Below, piece after piece: positions 52,953-61,269 of a stretch of 64,000 nucleotides of DNA (its first letter is position 1; the number at the start of each line of letters is the position of its first letter). Source of the stretch: Hymenobacter aranciens (GTDB lineage Bacteria > Bacteroidota > Bacteroidia > Cytophagales > Hymenobacteraceae); the NCBI RefSeq assembly GCF_030580865.1, contig NZ_JAUQSY010000005.1, positions 351,153 to 415,152 of the forward strand. The letters are read 5' to 3'. A program made the translations under genes and the position numbers. Below the pieces are notes generated by a model. It was given only the letters and a program-made list of their open reading frames with translations, searched no databases and had not been told where the DNA came from.

Positions 52953-53615
52953 ATGGCCGACATCAATATTCAACGCAAAAAAAAAGCCCCTAGCCCGTGG
53001 TGGCTGGTGCTGCTGGCCGCCTTTGCCGTAGCCGTCGGTGCTTATTTATTTATCCGCCCCAACCCCGTGGACGACCCCGCGCTGGCGCCCCTGCCTTCCG
53101 TTCCGGCCGACTCCATCGCCCCCGGCAGCCCCGCCGACCAGGCCCGCGCCACGCCCCCGCCCGCCGACGGTGCCCCCAGCGTAGCCGAGCCGGAAGCCGA
53201 AGCTGCCATGACGCCCGCCACCCCTGATGCCCTGGCCGACCAGGCTGCCAGCAACGCCGCTGCCCCCGACTACGCCCACCGCAGCCTCCAAATGCTGGCC
53301 ACTACCCTCATCAACCTGGTCGACCGCGCCGACCTGCGCACGCCCGCCGTGCTGGAGCAGCGCGACAACCTCACCAGCGCTACCAGCCGCCTCAGCGAGC
53401 CCAATGCACCCCTCCGCGCCGGGTTCGTAGCTACTGCCAGCCTCATGCGGGCCATTCAGCAAAAGGCTTATCCCGAGCTGGAAGGTACTGCCAACGACCT
53501 CGTGCAGCAAGCCAACCAGCTGTCCGGCCGCAACACCACAGCCGTTGAGCAGCAGCAAAACCAGCAATTTCTGACCACGGCTGCTAAGGTCGTGCGCGCA
53601 TTCAGCCAACCGTGA
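52953..53615 (+). CDS. Membrane-anchored Ala/Pro-rich protein
   Basis: 220 residues: a basic start (IQRKKKAPSP), one helix (WWLVLLAAFAVAVGAYLFI), a low-complexity Asp/Pro/Ala linker (about 40-100) and a helical C-terminal domain (SLQMLATTLINLVDRADLR, and TTAAKVVRAFSQ). No domain known. Six bases upstream of the PRC-barrel gene, so the two are co-transcribed; possibly a general-stress pair, by analogy with PRC-barrel proteins. Confidence 0.75.
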   Translation: MADINIQRKKKAPSPWWLVLLAAFAVAVGAYLFIRPNPVDDPALAPLPSVPADSIAPGSPADQARATPPPADGAPSVAEPEAEAAMTPATPDALADQAASNAAAPDYAHRSLQMLATTLINLVDRADLRTPAVLEQRDNLTSATSRLSEPNAPLRAGFVATASLMRAIQQKAYPELEGTANDLVQQANQLSGRNTTAVEQQQNQQFLTTAAKVVRAFSQP

Positions 53616-53621
53616 ACTACC

Positions 53622-54065
53622 ATGGAAACTTCCATCCTGCGCCGCCTACGCGACCTAACCGATTTTGAAGTAGCCGACGACAACCCCGACGTGCGCGGCT
53701 GGACCGTGCGCGGCGCCGACGGCAAAGCCTTGGGCACTGTGTACGAGCTTATCGTAGACTCGCACGCCCTGAAAGTGCGCTACCTCGATGTGGAACTGGA
53801 TGCAGGCTTCAATGTCAACGAGCATGAGCGCCACATCCTGCTGCCCATTGGCGTGGCCGCCCTTGATGTAGAAGGAGATAATGTATTCGTAACTGCCCTC
53901 AATTCGGAGTCAATTCTGCACTACCCGCCCTACGTGGAGTTGCAAATCACCCGCGACTACGAAGAAGCCATGCTCCGGGCGCTGGGCCAGGCTCCGGCGA
54001 ACGAAGGCGGTTTTTATGAGCGGGACACCTACGATGCCGGGGCGTTCTACAGCGGACGCCAATGA
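53622..54065 (+). CDS. PRC-barrel domain protein
   Basis: 147 residues. PRC-barrel (about 15-100): FEVADDNPDVRGWTVRGADG, GTVYELIVDSHALKVRYLDVEL, HILLPIGVAALDVEGDNVFV. Followed by a Tyr-rich tail (YERDTYDAGAFYSGRQ). PRC-barrel proteins occur in photosynthesis, RNA processing and stress roles; none assigned here. Second gene of a two-gene unit. Confidence 0.85.
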   Translation: METSILRRLRDLTDFEVADDNPDVRGWTVRGADGKALGTVYELIVDSHALKVRYLDVELDAGFNVNEHERHILLPIGVAALDVEGDNVFVTALNSESILHYPPYVELQITRDYEEAMLRALGQAPANEGGFYERDTYDAGAFYSGRQ

Positions 54066-54068
54066 CCT

Positions 54069-54095
54069 GTTATACTGAATGTAGTGAAGTATGAC
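54069..54095. repeat. Worn half-copy of the GTCATnCTGA repeat
   Basis: TATACTGAATGTAGTGAAGT and following TATGAC resemble one arm of the long-hairpin repeats in this window. Only one arm remains in the gap between the PRC-barrel and hemH genes. Confidence 0.4.
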
Positions 54096-54101
54096 AGCCG
54101 G

Positions 54102-55139
54102 TTAGTTCTTTCGAATCATCTCCACCACTGCCTCCACCCATTCCGGCTCCGAGTTCAGCGATGGCACTAGCTGCCAGTGCGCCCCACCCGCCTGCTCAAA
54201 CATCTCCTTGAATTCCATACCCACTTCCACGGTCGTTTCCAGGCAGTCGGCCACGAAAGCGGGGCTGAACGCCAGCACGTTCTTATAGCCTTTGGCCGGA
54301 AATTCCTTTAGCGCCTCGTCCGCGTAGGGCTGTAGCCAAGGGTCGCGCAGGCGGCTCTGCAAGCGGCTCTGGAAAGCCACGGTGTATTGGTCGGCATTCA
54401 AGCCCAGCTCTTTTGCCAGGAGGCGTGAGGTTTCGAAGCACTGCGCCCGGTAGCAGTAGCGGTTGTTCTTGTTGTAGCTGTTGCAGCAGCTGCCCAGCTT
54501 GCAGTAGCCTTTCTGACTGCCTTTCAGCACGTGCCGCTCCGGAATACCGTGGTAGCTGAACAGCACGTGGTCGTACTTATGCCTGGCCAGCTCGGCCTTG
54601 CCCCGCGCCGCGAAGGCGCCGATAAAGCCCGCGTCATCGGTAAAGGTGCTGATGAAGCTGATGCTCGGCACTATCCACCACGTCTTCACAATATCCATCA
54701 CCTTCTCCTGCACCGAGCCGGTGCTGGCCGCCGCATACTGCGGAAACAGCGGCAGCACGATAATACGGTCTACGGCCGCGTCGCGCAACTCGTTCAGGGC
54801 CTTTTCGATGCTGGGGTTCTGGTAGCGCATCCCGAAGGCTACCACGTACTCCGTCCCCAGCTTTTCCTGGACCTGCTTCTGCAAATCGAGCCCGTGGTAG
54901 AGCAGGGGCGAGCCGCGCTCGGCATCCCACAGCAGCTGGTAGATTTTGGCCGATTTCGGGGCCCGCAGCGGCACCACGATGCCCTGAAACAGCGGGTAGC
55001 GCACGGCGGCCGGCATGTCAATCACGCGGCCGTCGGTCAGAAATTCGTTGAGGTAGCGGCGCACGTCACTGGTTTGGGGCGAGTCGGGCGTGCCGAGATT
55101 AACTAGCAGGACGCCGATGCGGCGGGTGGGGGAGGGCAT
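54102..55139 (-). CDS. hemH: Ferrochelatase
   Basis: 345 residues. Inserts Fe2+ into protoporphyrin IX, the last step of haem synthesis. VLLVNLGTPDSP start, catalytic His in LFSYHGIPERHV, acidic site in PAFVADCLETTVEVG. Four clustered Cys (CKLGSCCNSYNKNNRYCYRAQC) in the middle are seen in some bacterial ferrochelatases. Single gene. Confidence 0.96.
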   Translation of the reverse strand: MPSPTRRIGVLLVNLGTPDSPQTSDVRRYLNEFLTDGRVIDMPAAVRYPLFQGIVVPLRAPKSAKIYQLLWDAERGSPLLYHGLDLQKQVQEKLGTEYVVAFGMRYQNPSIEKALNELRDAAVDRIIVLPLFPQYAAASTGSVQEKVMDIVKTWWIVPSISFISTFTDDAGFIGAFAARGKAELARHKYDHVLFSYHGIPERHVLKGSQKGYCKLGSCCNSYNKNNRYCYRAQCFETSRLLAKELGLNADQYTVAFQSRLQSRLRDPWLQPYADEALKEFPAKGYKNVLAFSPAFVADCLETTVEVGMEFKEMFEQAGGAHWQLVPSLNSEPEWVEAVVEMIRKN

Positions 55140-55259
55140 AGGAACACAAAGGTTATAGCTCGCGCCCCCGAACGGCCAATCGGCGTGGGAATGCGAGCTA
55201 CAAAGGTCGGGCTACTACGCCTGTTTCGCACTATCATAGGATGCCGACTTAGAAAGCCG

Positions 55260-55267
55260 TACCTTTG
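55260..55267 (+). promoter_or_regulatory. -7 box of era
   Basis: TACCTTTG matches TAnnTTTG, 27 bases upstream of the GTG start at 55295. Confidence 0.5.
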
Positions 55268-55294
55268 CGGCCCTCAAAATCAAGTCTATCCCCC

Positions 55295-56191
55295 GTGAAT
55301 CCCGAAATTAAGCCTCACCGCGCTGGCTTCGTCAGCATCATCGGCAAGCCCAACGTGGGCAAATCGACGCTGATGAACGCGCTGGTGGGCGAGCGGCTCA
55401 GCATCGTCACAAGCAAGGCCCAGACCACGCGCCACCGCATTCTGGGTATCCTCAACGGCGATGATTTTCAGCTTATTTACTCCGATACGCCCGGCATTAT
55501 TCAGCCCAAGTACGAGCTACACAACGCCATGATGTCGTTTGTGTACAGCTCGCTGGAAGATGCCGACGTGGTACTGTTCGTGACCGACATCTACGAAAAG
55601 CACGACGAAGAGCCCGTAGTGGAGCGCCTGCGCAAAATGGTGGACACGCCCATCATCCTGCTGGTCAACAAAATCGACCAGGCCGAGCAAGCCGATGTGG
55701 AAGCCAAGCTGGCCTACTGGAAAGAGCAGCTGCCCAACGCTACCGAGGTGCTGCCCATCTCGGCCCTCAATGCCTTTGGCACCGAGCACGTGCTGCAGCT
55801 GGTGAAGGAGCGCCTGCCCGTCCACCCGCCGTACTACGCTAAAGACGAGCTGACTGACAAGCCCGAGCGATTCTTCGCCGCCGAAATGGTGCGCGAAAAA
55901 ATCTTCAAGCTCTACAAAAAGGAAGTGCCCTACAGCTGCGAAGTCGCCATTGAGGAATTCAAGGAAGACGACGATATCATCCGCATTCGCGGCATTATTT
56001 ACGTCGAGCGTAGCAGCCAGAAAGGCATCATTATCGGCCAGAAAGGCGAGGCTTTGAAGAAAGTAGGCACTTGGGCCCGGGAGGAAATGGAGAAGTTTTT
56101 CCTCAAAAAAGTGTTCTTGGAGCTACACGTAAAAGTGAACGAGAACTGGCGCACCGACCCAAAGGCGCTGAGCCGGTTTGGCTATCAATAA
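55295..56191 (+). CDS. era: GTPase Era
   Basis: 298 residues from GTG. G1 GKPNVGKST, G3 DTPGI, G4 NKID, then a KH RNA-binding domain (about 205-290; GIIIGQKGEALKKVGTWAR). Binds 16S rRNA in 30S assembly. The frame could also start at TTG 55265, but that codon overlaps the -7 box. Followed by a long hairpin repeat and der. Confidence 0.96.
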   Translation: MNPEIKPHRAGFVSIIGKPNVGKSTLMNALVGERLSIVTSKAQTTRHRILGILNGDDFQLIYSDTPGIIQPKYELHNAMMSFVYSSLEDADVVLFVTDIYEKHDEEPVVERLRKMVDTPIILLVNKIDQAEQADVEAKLAYWKEQLPNATEVLPISALNAFGTEHVLQLVKERLPVHPPYYAKDELTDKPERFFAAEMVREKIFKLYKKEVPYSCEVAIEEFKEDDDIIRIRGIIYVERSSQKGIIIGQKGEALKKVGTWAREEMEKFFLKKVFLELHVKVNENWRTDPKALSRFGYQ

Positions 56192-56200
56192 GATACGCTT

Positions 56201-56297
56201 GTCATGTTGAGCGCAGCGAAACATCTCATCATGTTGGCACGACGCAGTAAATCAATCGTTCTGGCGTGAAAAGATGCTTCGCTGCGCTCAGCATGAC
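56201..56297. repeat. Long-hairpin repeat, GTCATnCTGA family, copy 3
   Basis: Arms 56201-56226 and 56272-56297 match at 24 of 26 positions (GTCATGTTGAGCGCAGCGAA). The loop contains GACGCAGTAAATCAATC. Lies between era and der, so it may end era transcription. Confidence 0.88.
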
Positions 56298-56381
56298 AGA
56301 ATAAAATTTTCCGACCAATCTTCATTTAATCACCCCGGGCACTGCCGAAACTAGGTCGGGCCGGCGGCTGGGGTCAGCATC

Positions 56382-57707
56382 ATGCTAAAAAACACAATTG
56401 CCATCGTGGGCCGCCCGAATGTGGGCAAGTCCACGCTATTCAACCGTTTGGTAGGCCAGCGTAAGGCCATCATGGACAACGAGAGCGGCGTGACCCGCGA
56501 CCGCCACTACGGCCACGGCGAGTGGACCGGTAAGTACTTCACCGTCATCGATACCGGCGGCTACGTGCACAACTCGGACGATATTTTCGAGGGCGAAATC
56601 AACAAGCAGGTCAAGCTGGCCATCGATGAGGCCGATGTGGTGCTGTTCATGGTCGATGCCGACTCCGGCATGCACGGCCTGGACGAGGAATTTGCCAACA
56701 CACTGCGCCGCTACATCGGCAAGAAGCCCATCTATCTGGTTGCCAACAAGGCCGATACCCACGCCCGCGCCCACGCCAGCGGCGAGTTCTACGCCCTGGG
56801 CCTTGGCGATGCCGAAATCTTCCCCATCAGCAGCCAGAACGGCGCCGGCACCGGCGACCTGCTCGATGCCGTGGTGGCGCACTTCGACGACCCTTGGGAG
56901 GAAGAGCCCGAGTCGGGCCTGCCTAAAATTGCCGTGGTTGGTCGCCCCAACGTGGGCAAATCCAGCCTTGTGAACCTGCTGCTGGGCGAGGAGCGCACCA
57001 TCGTGACCGACATCGCCGGCACTACCCGCGACTCGATTTCGACCCGCTACACGGCTTTCGGTAACGACTTCCTGCTGGTGGATACCGCCGGCCTGCGTCG
57101 CAAAGCCAAGGTAAGCGAGGACATCGAATTCTACTCCAACATGCGCAGCCTGCGCGCCCTTGAAGAGTGCGACGTGTGCATCGTGATGCTCGATGCTACC
57201 CGCAGCATCGAAGCGCAGGATGTGAACATCATTGCGCTGGCCGACAAGAACCGCAAAGGCATCGTTATCCTGGTGAACAAGTGGGACTTGATTGAGAACA
57301 AGGAAACCAACACTGCCAAGGAATTCGAGGCGAAAATCATGGAAAAGATTGCACCTATTGCGTATCCGCCCGTGCTGTTCGTGTCGGTGCTCAACAAGCA
57401 GCGCGTGCACAAGGCCATCGAAACGGCCATCGAAGTAGTGGCCAACAAGCGCCGCAAAATCCCCACTTCGCAGCTGAACGATGTAATGTTGAAGGTAATA
57501 GAGAAGTACCCGCCGCCCATTCAAAAGGGGAAGCTAGTGCGCATCAAGTACGCCACGCAGCTACCGACGCACAACCCGGTGTTTGCCTTCTTCTGCAACC
57601 TGCCGCAGTACGTGGGAGCCAGCTACACGCGCTATCTCGAAAACCGCATGCGCGAGAACTTCGATTTCAGCGGGGTACCGATTGGGATTGTGTTCCGAAA
57701 AAAATAA
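56382..57707 (+). CDS. der: Ribosome-assembly GTPase Der (EngA)
   Basis: 441 residues with two GTPase domains in tandem: GRPNVGKSTLFNRLVGQRKA and GRPNVGKSSLVNLLLGEERT, each with DT.G and NKxD motifs, and a C-terminal KH-like domain (RIKYATQLPTHNPVFAFFC). Needed for 50S maturation. era and der next to each other is common in this phylum. Confidence 0.97.
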   Translation: MLKNTIAIVGRPNVGKSTLFNRLVGQRKAIMDNESGVTRDRHYGHGEWTGKYFTVIDTGGYVHNSDDIFEGEINKQVKLAIDEADVVLFMVDADSGMHGLDEEFANTLRRYIGKKPIYLVANKADTHARAHASGEFYALGLGDAEIFPISSQNGAGTGDLLDAVVAHFDDPWEEEPESGLPKIAVVGRPNVGKSSLVNLLLGEERTIVTDIAGTTRDSISTRYTAFGNDFLLVDTAGLRRKAKVSEDIEFYSNMRSLRALEECDVCIVMLDATRSIEAQDVNIIALADKNRKGIVILVNKWDLIENKETNTAKEFEAKIMEKIAPIAYPPVLFVSVLNKQRVHKAIETAIEVVANKRRKIPTSQLNDVMLKVIEKYPPPIQKGKLVRIKYATQLPTHNPVFAFFCNLPQYVGASYTRYLENRMRENFDFSGVPIGIVFRKK

Positions 57708-57836
57708 TTTTCAGCGGGCGGGTTACCTTTTTTCGAGATGGGCATTAACCCCCGAATTTGTCCAGCAGCCCATGGCTAGTGGGCAAAGGTTAACATCGAA
57801 AAATCCTTACAACCACACATTTCAAATCCCAACAAC

Positions 57837-58073
57837 ATGAAAAAGGTCCTGTTCCTCGCTCTGGCTGCCGCTTCGTTCTCGTTCACCGCTTGCGAAAGCA
57901 AAAAAGAAGAAGCTACCGAGCAAGCTGCTGACAACGTAGAAGCTGCTGGCGAAGCCAAAGCTGATGCTATGGAAAACCAAGCTGACGCAGTACGTGACTC
58001 GGCCGATGCTAAATCGGACGCCATGGAAGAGTCGGCCGACAAAATGGCTCCCGCTACGACCCCGGCTCAGTAA
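57837..58073 (+). CDS. Small Glu/Ala-rich lipoprotein
   Basis: 78 residues: lipobox-like FSFTAC with Cys19 as lipid anchor, then a charged helix of heptad-like repeats (EATEQAADNVEAAGEAKADA, DAVRDSADAKSDAMEESADK) and a Pro/Thr tail. No family recognised; resembles small abundant envelope lipoproteins that form coiled coils. Own strong terminator suggests high expression. Confidence 0.8.
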   Translation: MKKVLFLALAAASFSFTACESKKEEATEQAADNVEAAGEAKADAMENQADAVRDSADAKSDAMEESADKMAPATTPAQ

Positions 58074-58095
58074 TTTAGCCGAAGTCTTAGCCTTC

Positions 58096-58129
58096 AAAAA
58101 GGCCTCCCCACGCGGGGAGGCCTTTTTTC
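58096..58129 (+). terminator. Rho-independent terminator after the small lipoprotein
   Basis: AAAAAGGCCTCCCC pairs with GGGGAGGCCTTTTTT around ACGC. Confidence 0.95.
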
Positions 58130-58152
58130 TTTTTACATGCTTGTCGGATGAA

Positions 58153-58161
58153 TACGTTTAT
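58153..58161. promoter_or_regulatory. Single LytTR-type site upstream of regulator 1
   Basis: TACGTTTAT fits the LytTR consensus [TA][AC][CA]GTTN[AG][TG] at all nine positions. A second partial match (TTAGTTGTC, 58183) is 30 bases on, not the expected 21. About 130 bases upstream of regulator 1. Confidence 0.4.
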
Positions 58162-58291
58162 TGCCACAGCTTATTATAAGTCTTAGTTGTCTGGAGATGC
58201 TTACTAGTAAAAAAACAGAGTCATATTGGCCTGCCTTGAGACTAGCGCGATGGTGCTTTTCAACTAGGATTAAATCTGGAAAGCATGAAAC

Positions 58292-59032
58292 GTGTACGGA
58301 ATTCTACTTGTGGAGGAAAATGATTTGCAAACGGAATTATTGCAACAATGTCTGACACTGGCAGGCTTATACGTGCTAGGACCAGTAGTTACTATTGCCG
58401 AAGCAATAGAAGTGTGTACCTTCACCCCCCCAGCTCTGATTATAATGGGGGCAAAAATTCTCAGTGAGGCCATTGGGTTTTCAACCATCATTGAGTTCCT
58501 ACGGTGTGTGCACAGAACACCGATTATAGTTACGTCGACGGTTGATGAGGTAGGGCTGTTGAAAAAGTTCTGGGCGATACAACCCGCTGCTTTTTTGCCA
58601 AAGCCCTATAATATAGGTGTATTGCTGCAAATTGTTAAGCAGTCTTTCCCAAAACCTGCCCTCGACGAAAAGCTGTATTCGGGAAGTGCTGGTCCCGAGC
58701 AGGAGAACTCAGAGATATATGTGCGGGATAAGCACTTATTGATAAGAGTGCCATTCGAAGGTATTTTATGTGTGGAGGCTGCACAGAAATATTGTTTGCT
58801 GCGGTTGACGAATGGAAAGAAGTATTCTGTTCATATACCACTTGCGCGGTTGCTGAACCGGCTAAAACCAGCCGGATTTGTCCGGGTCCATCGTTCCTGG
58901 CTGGTACGGCTGCGCAGTATTGAGTACCTGGACTTGTCGGCCGGGGTTATCCATCTTTCGGATGCTTTAGAAGTTCCGCTGGGGCGTTTTTACCGCGACG
59001 ACGTAATTGAGCGCTTGAATTTGCTCGATTAA
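58292..59032 (+). CDS. LytTR response regulator 1, receiver without phospho-acceptor
   Basis: 246 residues from GTG: receiver-like domain (about 1-120) and LytTR DNA-binding domain (about 145-245; VEAAQKYCLLRLTNGKKYSV, FVRVHRSWLVRLRSIEYL). In alignment with regulator 2 the phospho-acceptor Asp is replaced by Gly53 (LIIMGAKI versus LAILDVKL), so the receiver is probably not phosphorylated; the Lys in FLPKPYN stays. GC content is clearly lower than in neighbouring genes. An ATG at 58284 would start MKRVR and continue into the receiver if one base near 58299-58301 were absent, hinting at a 5' frameshift. Confidence 0.88.
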   Translation: MYGILLVEENDLQTELLQQCLTLAGLYVLGPVVTIAEAIEVCTFTPPALIIMGAKILSEAIGFSTIIEFLRCVHRTPIIVTSTVDEVGLLKKFWAIQPAAFLPKPYNIGVLLQIVKQSFPKPALDEKLYSGSAGPEQENSEIYVRDKHLLIRVPFEGILCVEAAQKYCLLRLTNGKKYSVHIPLARLLNRLKPAGFVRVHRSWLVRLRSIEYLDLSAGVIHLSDALEVPLGRFYRDDVIERLNLLD

Positions 59033-59069
59033 CGGGATTATTTACGGGTATACCCTGCCTGCCAGATTT

Positions 59070-59140
59070 GCTGTTCGAGCCATTCAGAGTGTCGTTCGTG
59101 CCATGGGGGTTGCCGTTTGAGTAAACAAGTGAGCGTTGCA
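59070..59140. promoter_or_regulatory. LytTR-type direct repeats upstream of regulator 2
   Basis: GCTGTTCGA (59070), GTCGTTCGT (59091), GCCGTTTGA (59112) and AGCGTTGCA (59132): four related 9-mers with start-to-start steps of 21, 21 and 20. LytTR proteins bind 9-base direct repeats separated by 12-13 bases, exactly this spacing. 70 bases before the start of regulator 2, so self- or cross-regulation is likely. Confidence 0.6.
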
Positions 59141-59209
59141 TGAGGGGAACATGGACCTTTGTAATTGTCTGAAGCAGGCAGTTGCAATAAGCCACGAGAT
59201 ACACCCCCT

Positions 59210-60019
59210 ATGGAGAACACTCCTTATTTGCTCAAAGAAGCTGCTGGTGCAAAAGCTTCATCTGTTGCTAAGCGCCTTGTTGCCTCAATTCTCATTGTAG
59301 AAGATAACAGAATGCAGGCAATAGTCCTGCAGGATTGTATAGAGTCAATGGGTTTGCGGGTAATCGGGCCGGTGGCAGCTGCAACCGAAGCGCTACAATT
59401 GTGCGAGCAGGAACTGCCTAGTCTGGCTATTCTCGATGTGAAGCTGAATGGCGAAGCCGACGGTATCACATTAGCCCGTCAAATAATGAGCTTGGGAGAA
59501 GTTCCCATCGTCTTTGTGTCGGCCACTGAAGACTTGGCTACAATGGCGCGGGGCTGGCAGCTGAAGCCCCTAGGATTCCTGCCCAAACCTTATAACCTGA
59601 CCAGCCTGCGGCGGCTGGTCGAGCTAGGTGTTTATGGGCAGGTGACTACGTCGGTTCAGCACAATAGCACCGTGTCAGAGGCGGAAGCGGCGGCTCCCTG
59701 GTTGTTTGTGCGAGAGCAGAACTTACTGGTGCGGGTAGCTATCGAGGACATCATGTGCGTGGAAATAGCCCAGAAGTATTGCCTGCTCCAGCTGAAGTCC
59801 GGACACCGCCACTCGGTGCGCACCACCCTAGCCCAGTTGTTGCGTCGGCTGACGCGCGCCGGCTTTGCACAGGTGCACCGCTCGTGGCTGGTACAGTTGC
59901 GCCACATCAAGTCGGTAGACCCAACTACTGGCGTCATCCGATTGCCAGACGATGTGGAGGTGCCGCTTGGCCGTATTTACCGCGACGAACTTATTGAGCG
60001 CTTACGACTGCTCGACTGA
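59210..60019 (+). CDS. LytTR response regulator 2, intact receiver
   Basis: 269 residues from ATG at 59210. Complete receiver (about 25-145): acidic Glu31/Asp32 (LIVEDNRMQ), phospho-acceptor Asp76 (LAILDVKLNGEADG), Thr/Ser (FVSATED) and Lys (FLPKPYN); LytTR domain (about 165-268; VEIAQKYCLLQLKSGHRHSV, AQVHRSWLVQLRHIKSV). The only copy of the three with all receiver residues, so it is probably the phosphorylation-controlled one. No LytS-type kinase is in the window. Neighbour paralogues on both sides. Confidence 0.93.
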   Translation: MENTPYLLKEAAGAKASSVAKRLVASILIVEDNRMQAIVLQDCIESMGLRVIGPVAAATEALQLCEQELPSLAILDVKLNGEADGITLARQIMSLGEVPIVFVSATEDLATMARGWQLKPLGFLPKPYNLTSLRRLVELGVYGQVTTSVQHNSTVSEAEAAAPWLFVREQNLLVRVAIEDIMCVEIAQKYCLLQLKSGHRHSVRTTLAQLLRRLTRAGFAQVHRSWLVQLRHIKSVDPTTGVIRLPDDVEVPLGRIYRDELIERLRLLD

Positions 60020-60066
60020 ATTTGCCGGGGGCTTGGGAGAGGGTATTTTTTGAGGAAGTTCATTTT

Positions 60067-60119
60067 GCCGTTCAGGTTCTTTGGATAGTCGTCTGGGTTA
60101 ATCAGTCAGCAGCGTTGAA
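60067..60119. promoter_or_regulatory. LytTR-type direct repeats upstream of regulator 3
   Basis: GCCGTTCAG (60067), GTCGTCTGG (60088) and AGCGTTGAA (60111): three related 9-mers at steps of 21 and 23, close to the arrangement before regulator 2. They end 38 bases before the ATG at 60158. Confidence 0.55.
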
Positions 60120-60157
60120 CATTGTATCCGTGCTTTGTCAGACATTTGCGAGAACTG

Positions 60158-60940
60158 ATGACCGATACTAGACCAACGGATTATTGCGGGAAAATGAATA
60201 CACCACAGGCTCCATCGGAAAACGATGACTCCCAGCCATCTTTAGCGCTTATTTATGTAGAGTTGCTGGGTTTGCGAGTAGTGGGGCCAACTCTTACAGC
60301 AAGCGAGGCAATAGAGGTGTGCGCTGGTAAAGCGCCGGCCTTAGCTATTCTTGACGGCAGGCTAACTGACGAAGAAGCGGCGCCTTTACTAGAGCAGTTA
60401 GTTTGTATCAGCAAAGTGCCGGTTATTATTGATTATACCGGAGAATATTTTGCCGCGCTGGGCCGCATTTGCTCCACGGAGACATTGACCTTGTTGCCCA
60501 ACCCTTATACCGCAGGCGCCCTGAGCCAGTTAATAGAGGCAAGCTTTTCCCACGCTGCTTACTTAGTAGAAGGGCCAGTGGAGTTGGGCCCGCGTCCTAA
60601 ACAAGGGCTGGATGCGTCGTGCCTGTTCGTACGCGAGCAAAATCTGGTGGTGCGGATAAATATCGATGATATCGTTTGTGTCGAAAAGAAGACAAGATAC
60701 TGCTTGCTACAACTGGCTACGGGCCAACATTACTCACTGCGTGTTCCGCTAACCCAACTCCGGCAACGACTGGAGCCCCTAGGCTTCGTGCAAGTTCATC
60801 GCTCGTGGCTGCTACCGTTGCATCACATTCAGATTGTGGACCTGACGGCTAATATTATTTATTTAAACGCGGGCCTCGAAATCCCATTGGGTAGAGCCTA
60901 TCGTGACAGGGTAATTGAGCGACTGCAAACGCTGAATTAG
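60158..60940 (+). CDS. LytTR response regulator 3, truncated receiver
   Basis: 260 residues from ATG at 60158 (or 60194). The receiver has lost its first beta-strand, acidic pair and first helix: PSLALIYVELLGLRVVGPT is fused where regulator 2 has EDNRMQAIVLQDCIESMGLRV. Asp66 (LAILDGRL) remains but the Lys of FLPKPYN is Asn (LLPNPYT). So phosphorylation is unlikely. The LytTR domain (about 155-260; VEKKTRYCLLQLATGQHYSL, VQVHRSWLLPLHHIQIVD) is intact and should still bind DNA. Confidence 0.88.
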   Translation: MTDTRPTDYCGKMNTPQAPSENDDSQPSLALIYVELLGLRVVGPTLTASEAIEVCAGKAPALAILDGRLTDEEAAPLLEQLVCISKVPVIIDYTGEYFAALGRICSTETLTLLPNPYTAGALSQLIEASFSHAAYLVEGPVELGPRPKQGLDASCLFVREQNLVVRINIDDIVCVEKKTRYCLLQLATGQHYSLRVPLTQLRQRLEPLGFVQVHRSWLLPLHHIQIVDLTANIIYLNAGLEIPLGRAYRDRVIERLQTLN

Positions 60941-60983
60941 GTTGGGTAGCCAGTTCGCTCCCAACAGTCAGCGGGGCTAAGGC

Positions 60984-61203
60984 GCCCGTCATGCTGCTAA
61001 CCAGAACGTCATGTTGAGCGAAGTCGAAGTGTTTCGCGTGTGGTAGTAAATCCAATCAACAGGAATTATCTCCCCACGTGAGATGCTTCGACTTCGCTCA
61101 GCATGACGTTCTGTTTTCTTACTCCCATACGTGGGAGGCTTGGCTACGCTGACCTTTGGTTCGCTGCGCTGAGCATGATGGGCTGGTTAGCAGCATGACG
61201 GGC
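60984..61203. repeat. Nested inverted repeat element with outer 21-base arms
   Basis: Outer arms 60984-61004 and 61183-61203 are perfect complements (GCCCGTCATGCTGCTAACCA plus G). Inside lies copy 4 of the GTCATnCTGA hairpin (61003-61112) and an extra half-arm (TTCGCTGCGCTGAGCATGAT, about 61159-61178). The order suggests a repeat inserted into another repeat. Confidence 0.8.
61003..61112. repeat. Long-hairpin repeat, GTCATnCTGA family, copy 4
   Basis: Arms 61003-61034 and 61081-61112 match at 28 of 32 positions (AGAACGTCATGTTGAGCGAA). The loop includes GGTAGTAAATCCAATC, again with AGTAAA. Confidence 0.87.
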
Positions 61204-61269
61204 TTCACACTTACTGGCCGCAGGCCCTAAGCCCAGGAAGCAAGCGACATTTTTTAGGGACTTCGTTTT

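Noticed and set aside
56436..57524. 362-residue open frame antisense to der
   Set aside because: Shadow frame; der is complete with both GTPase domains.
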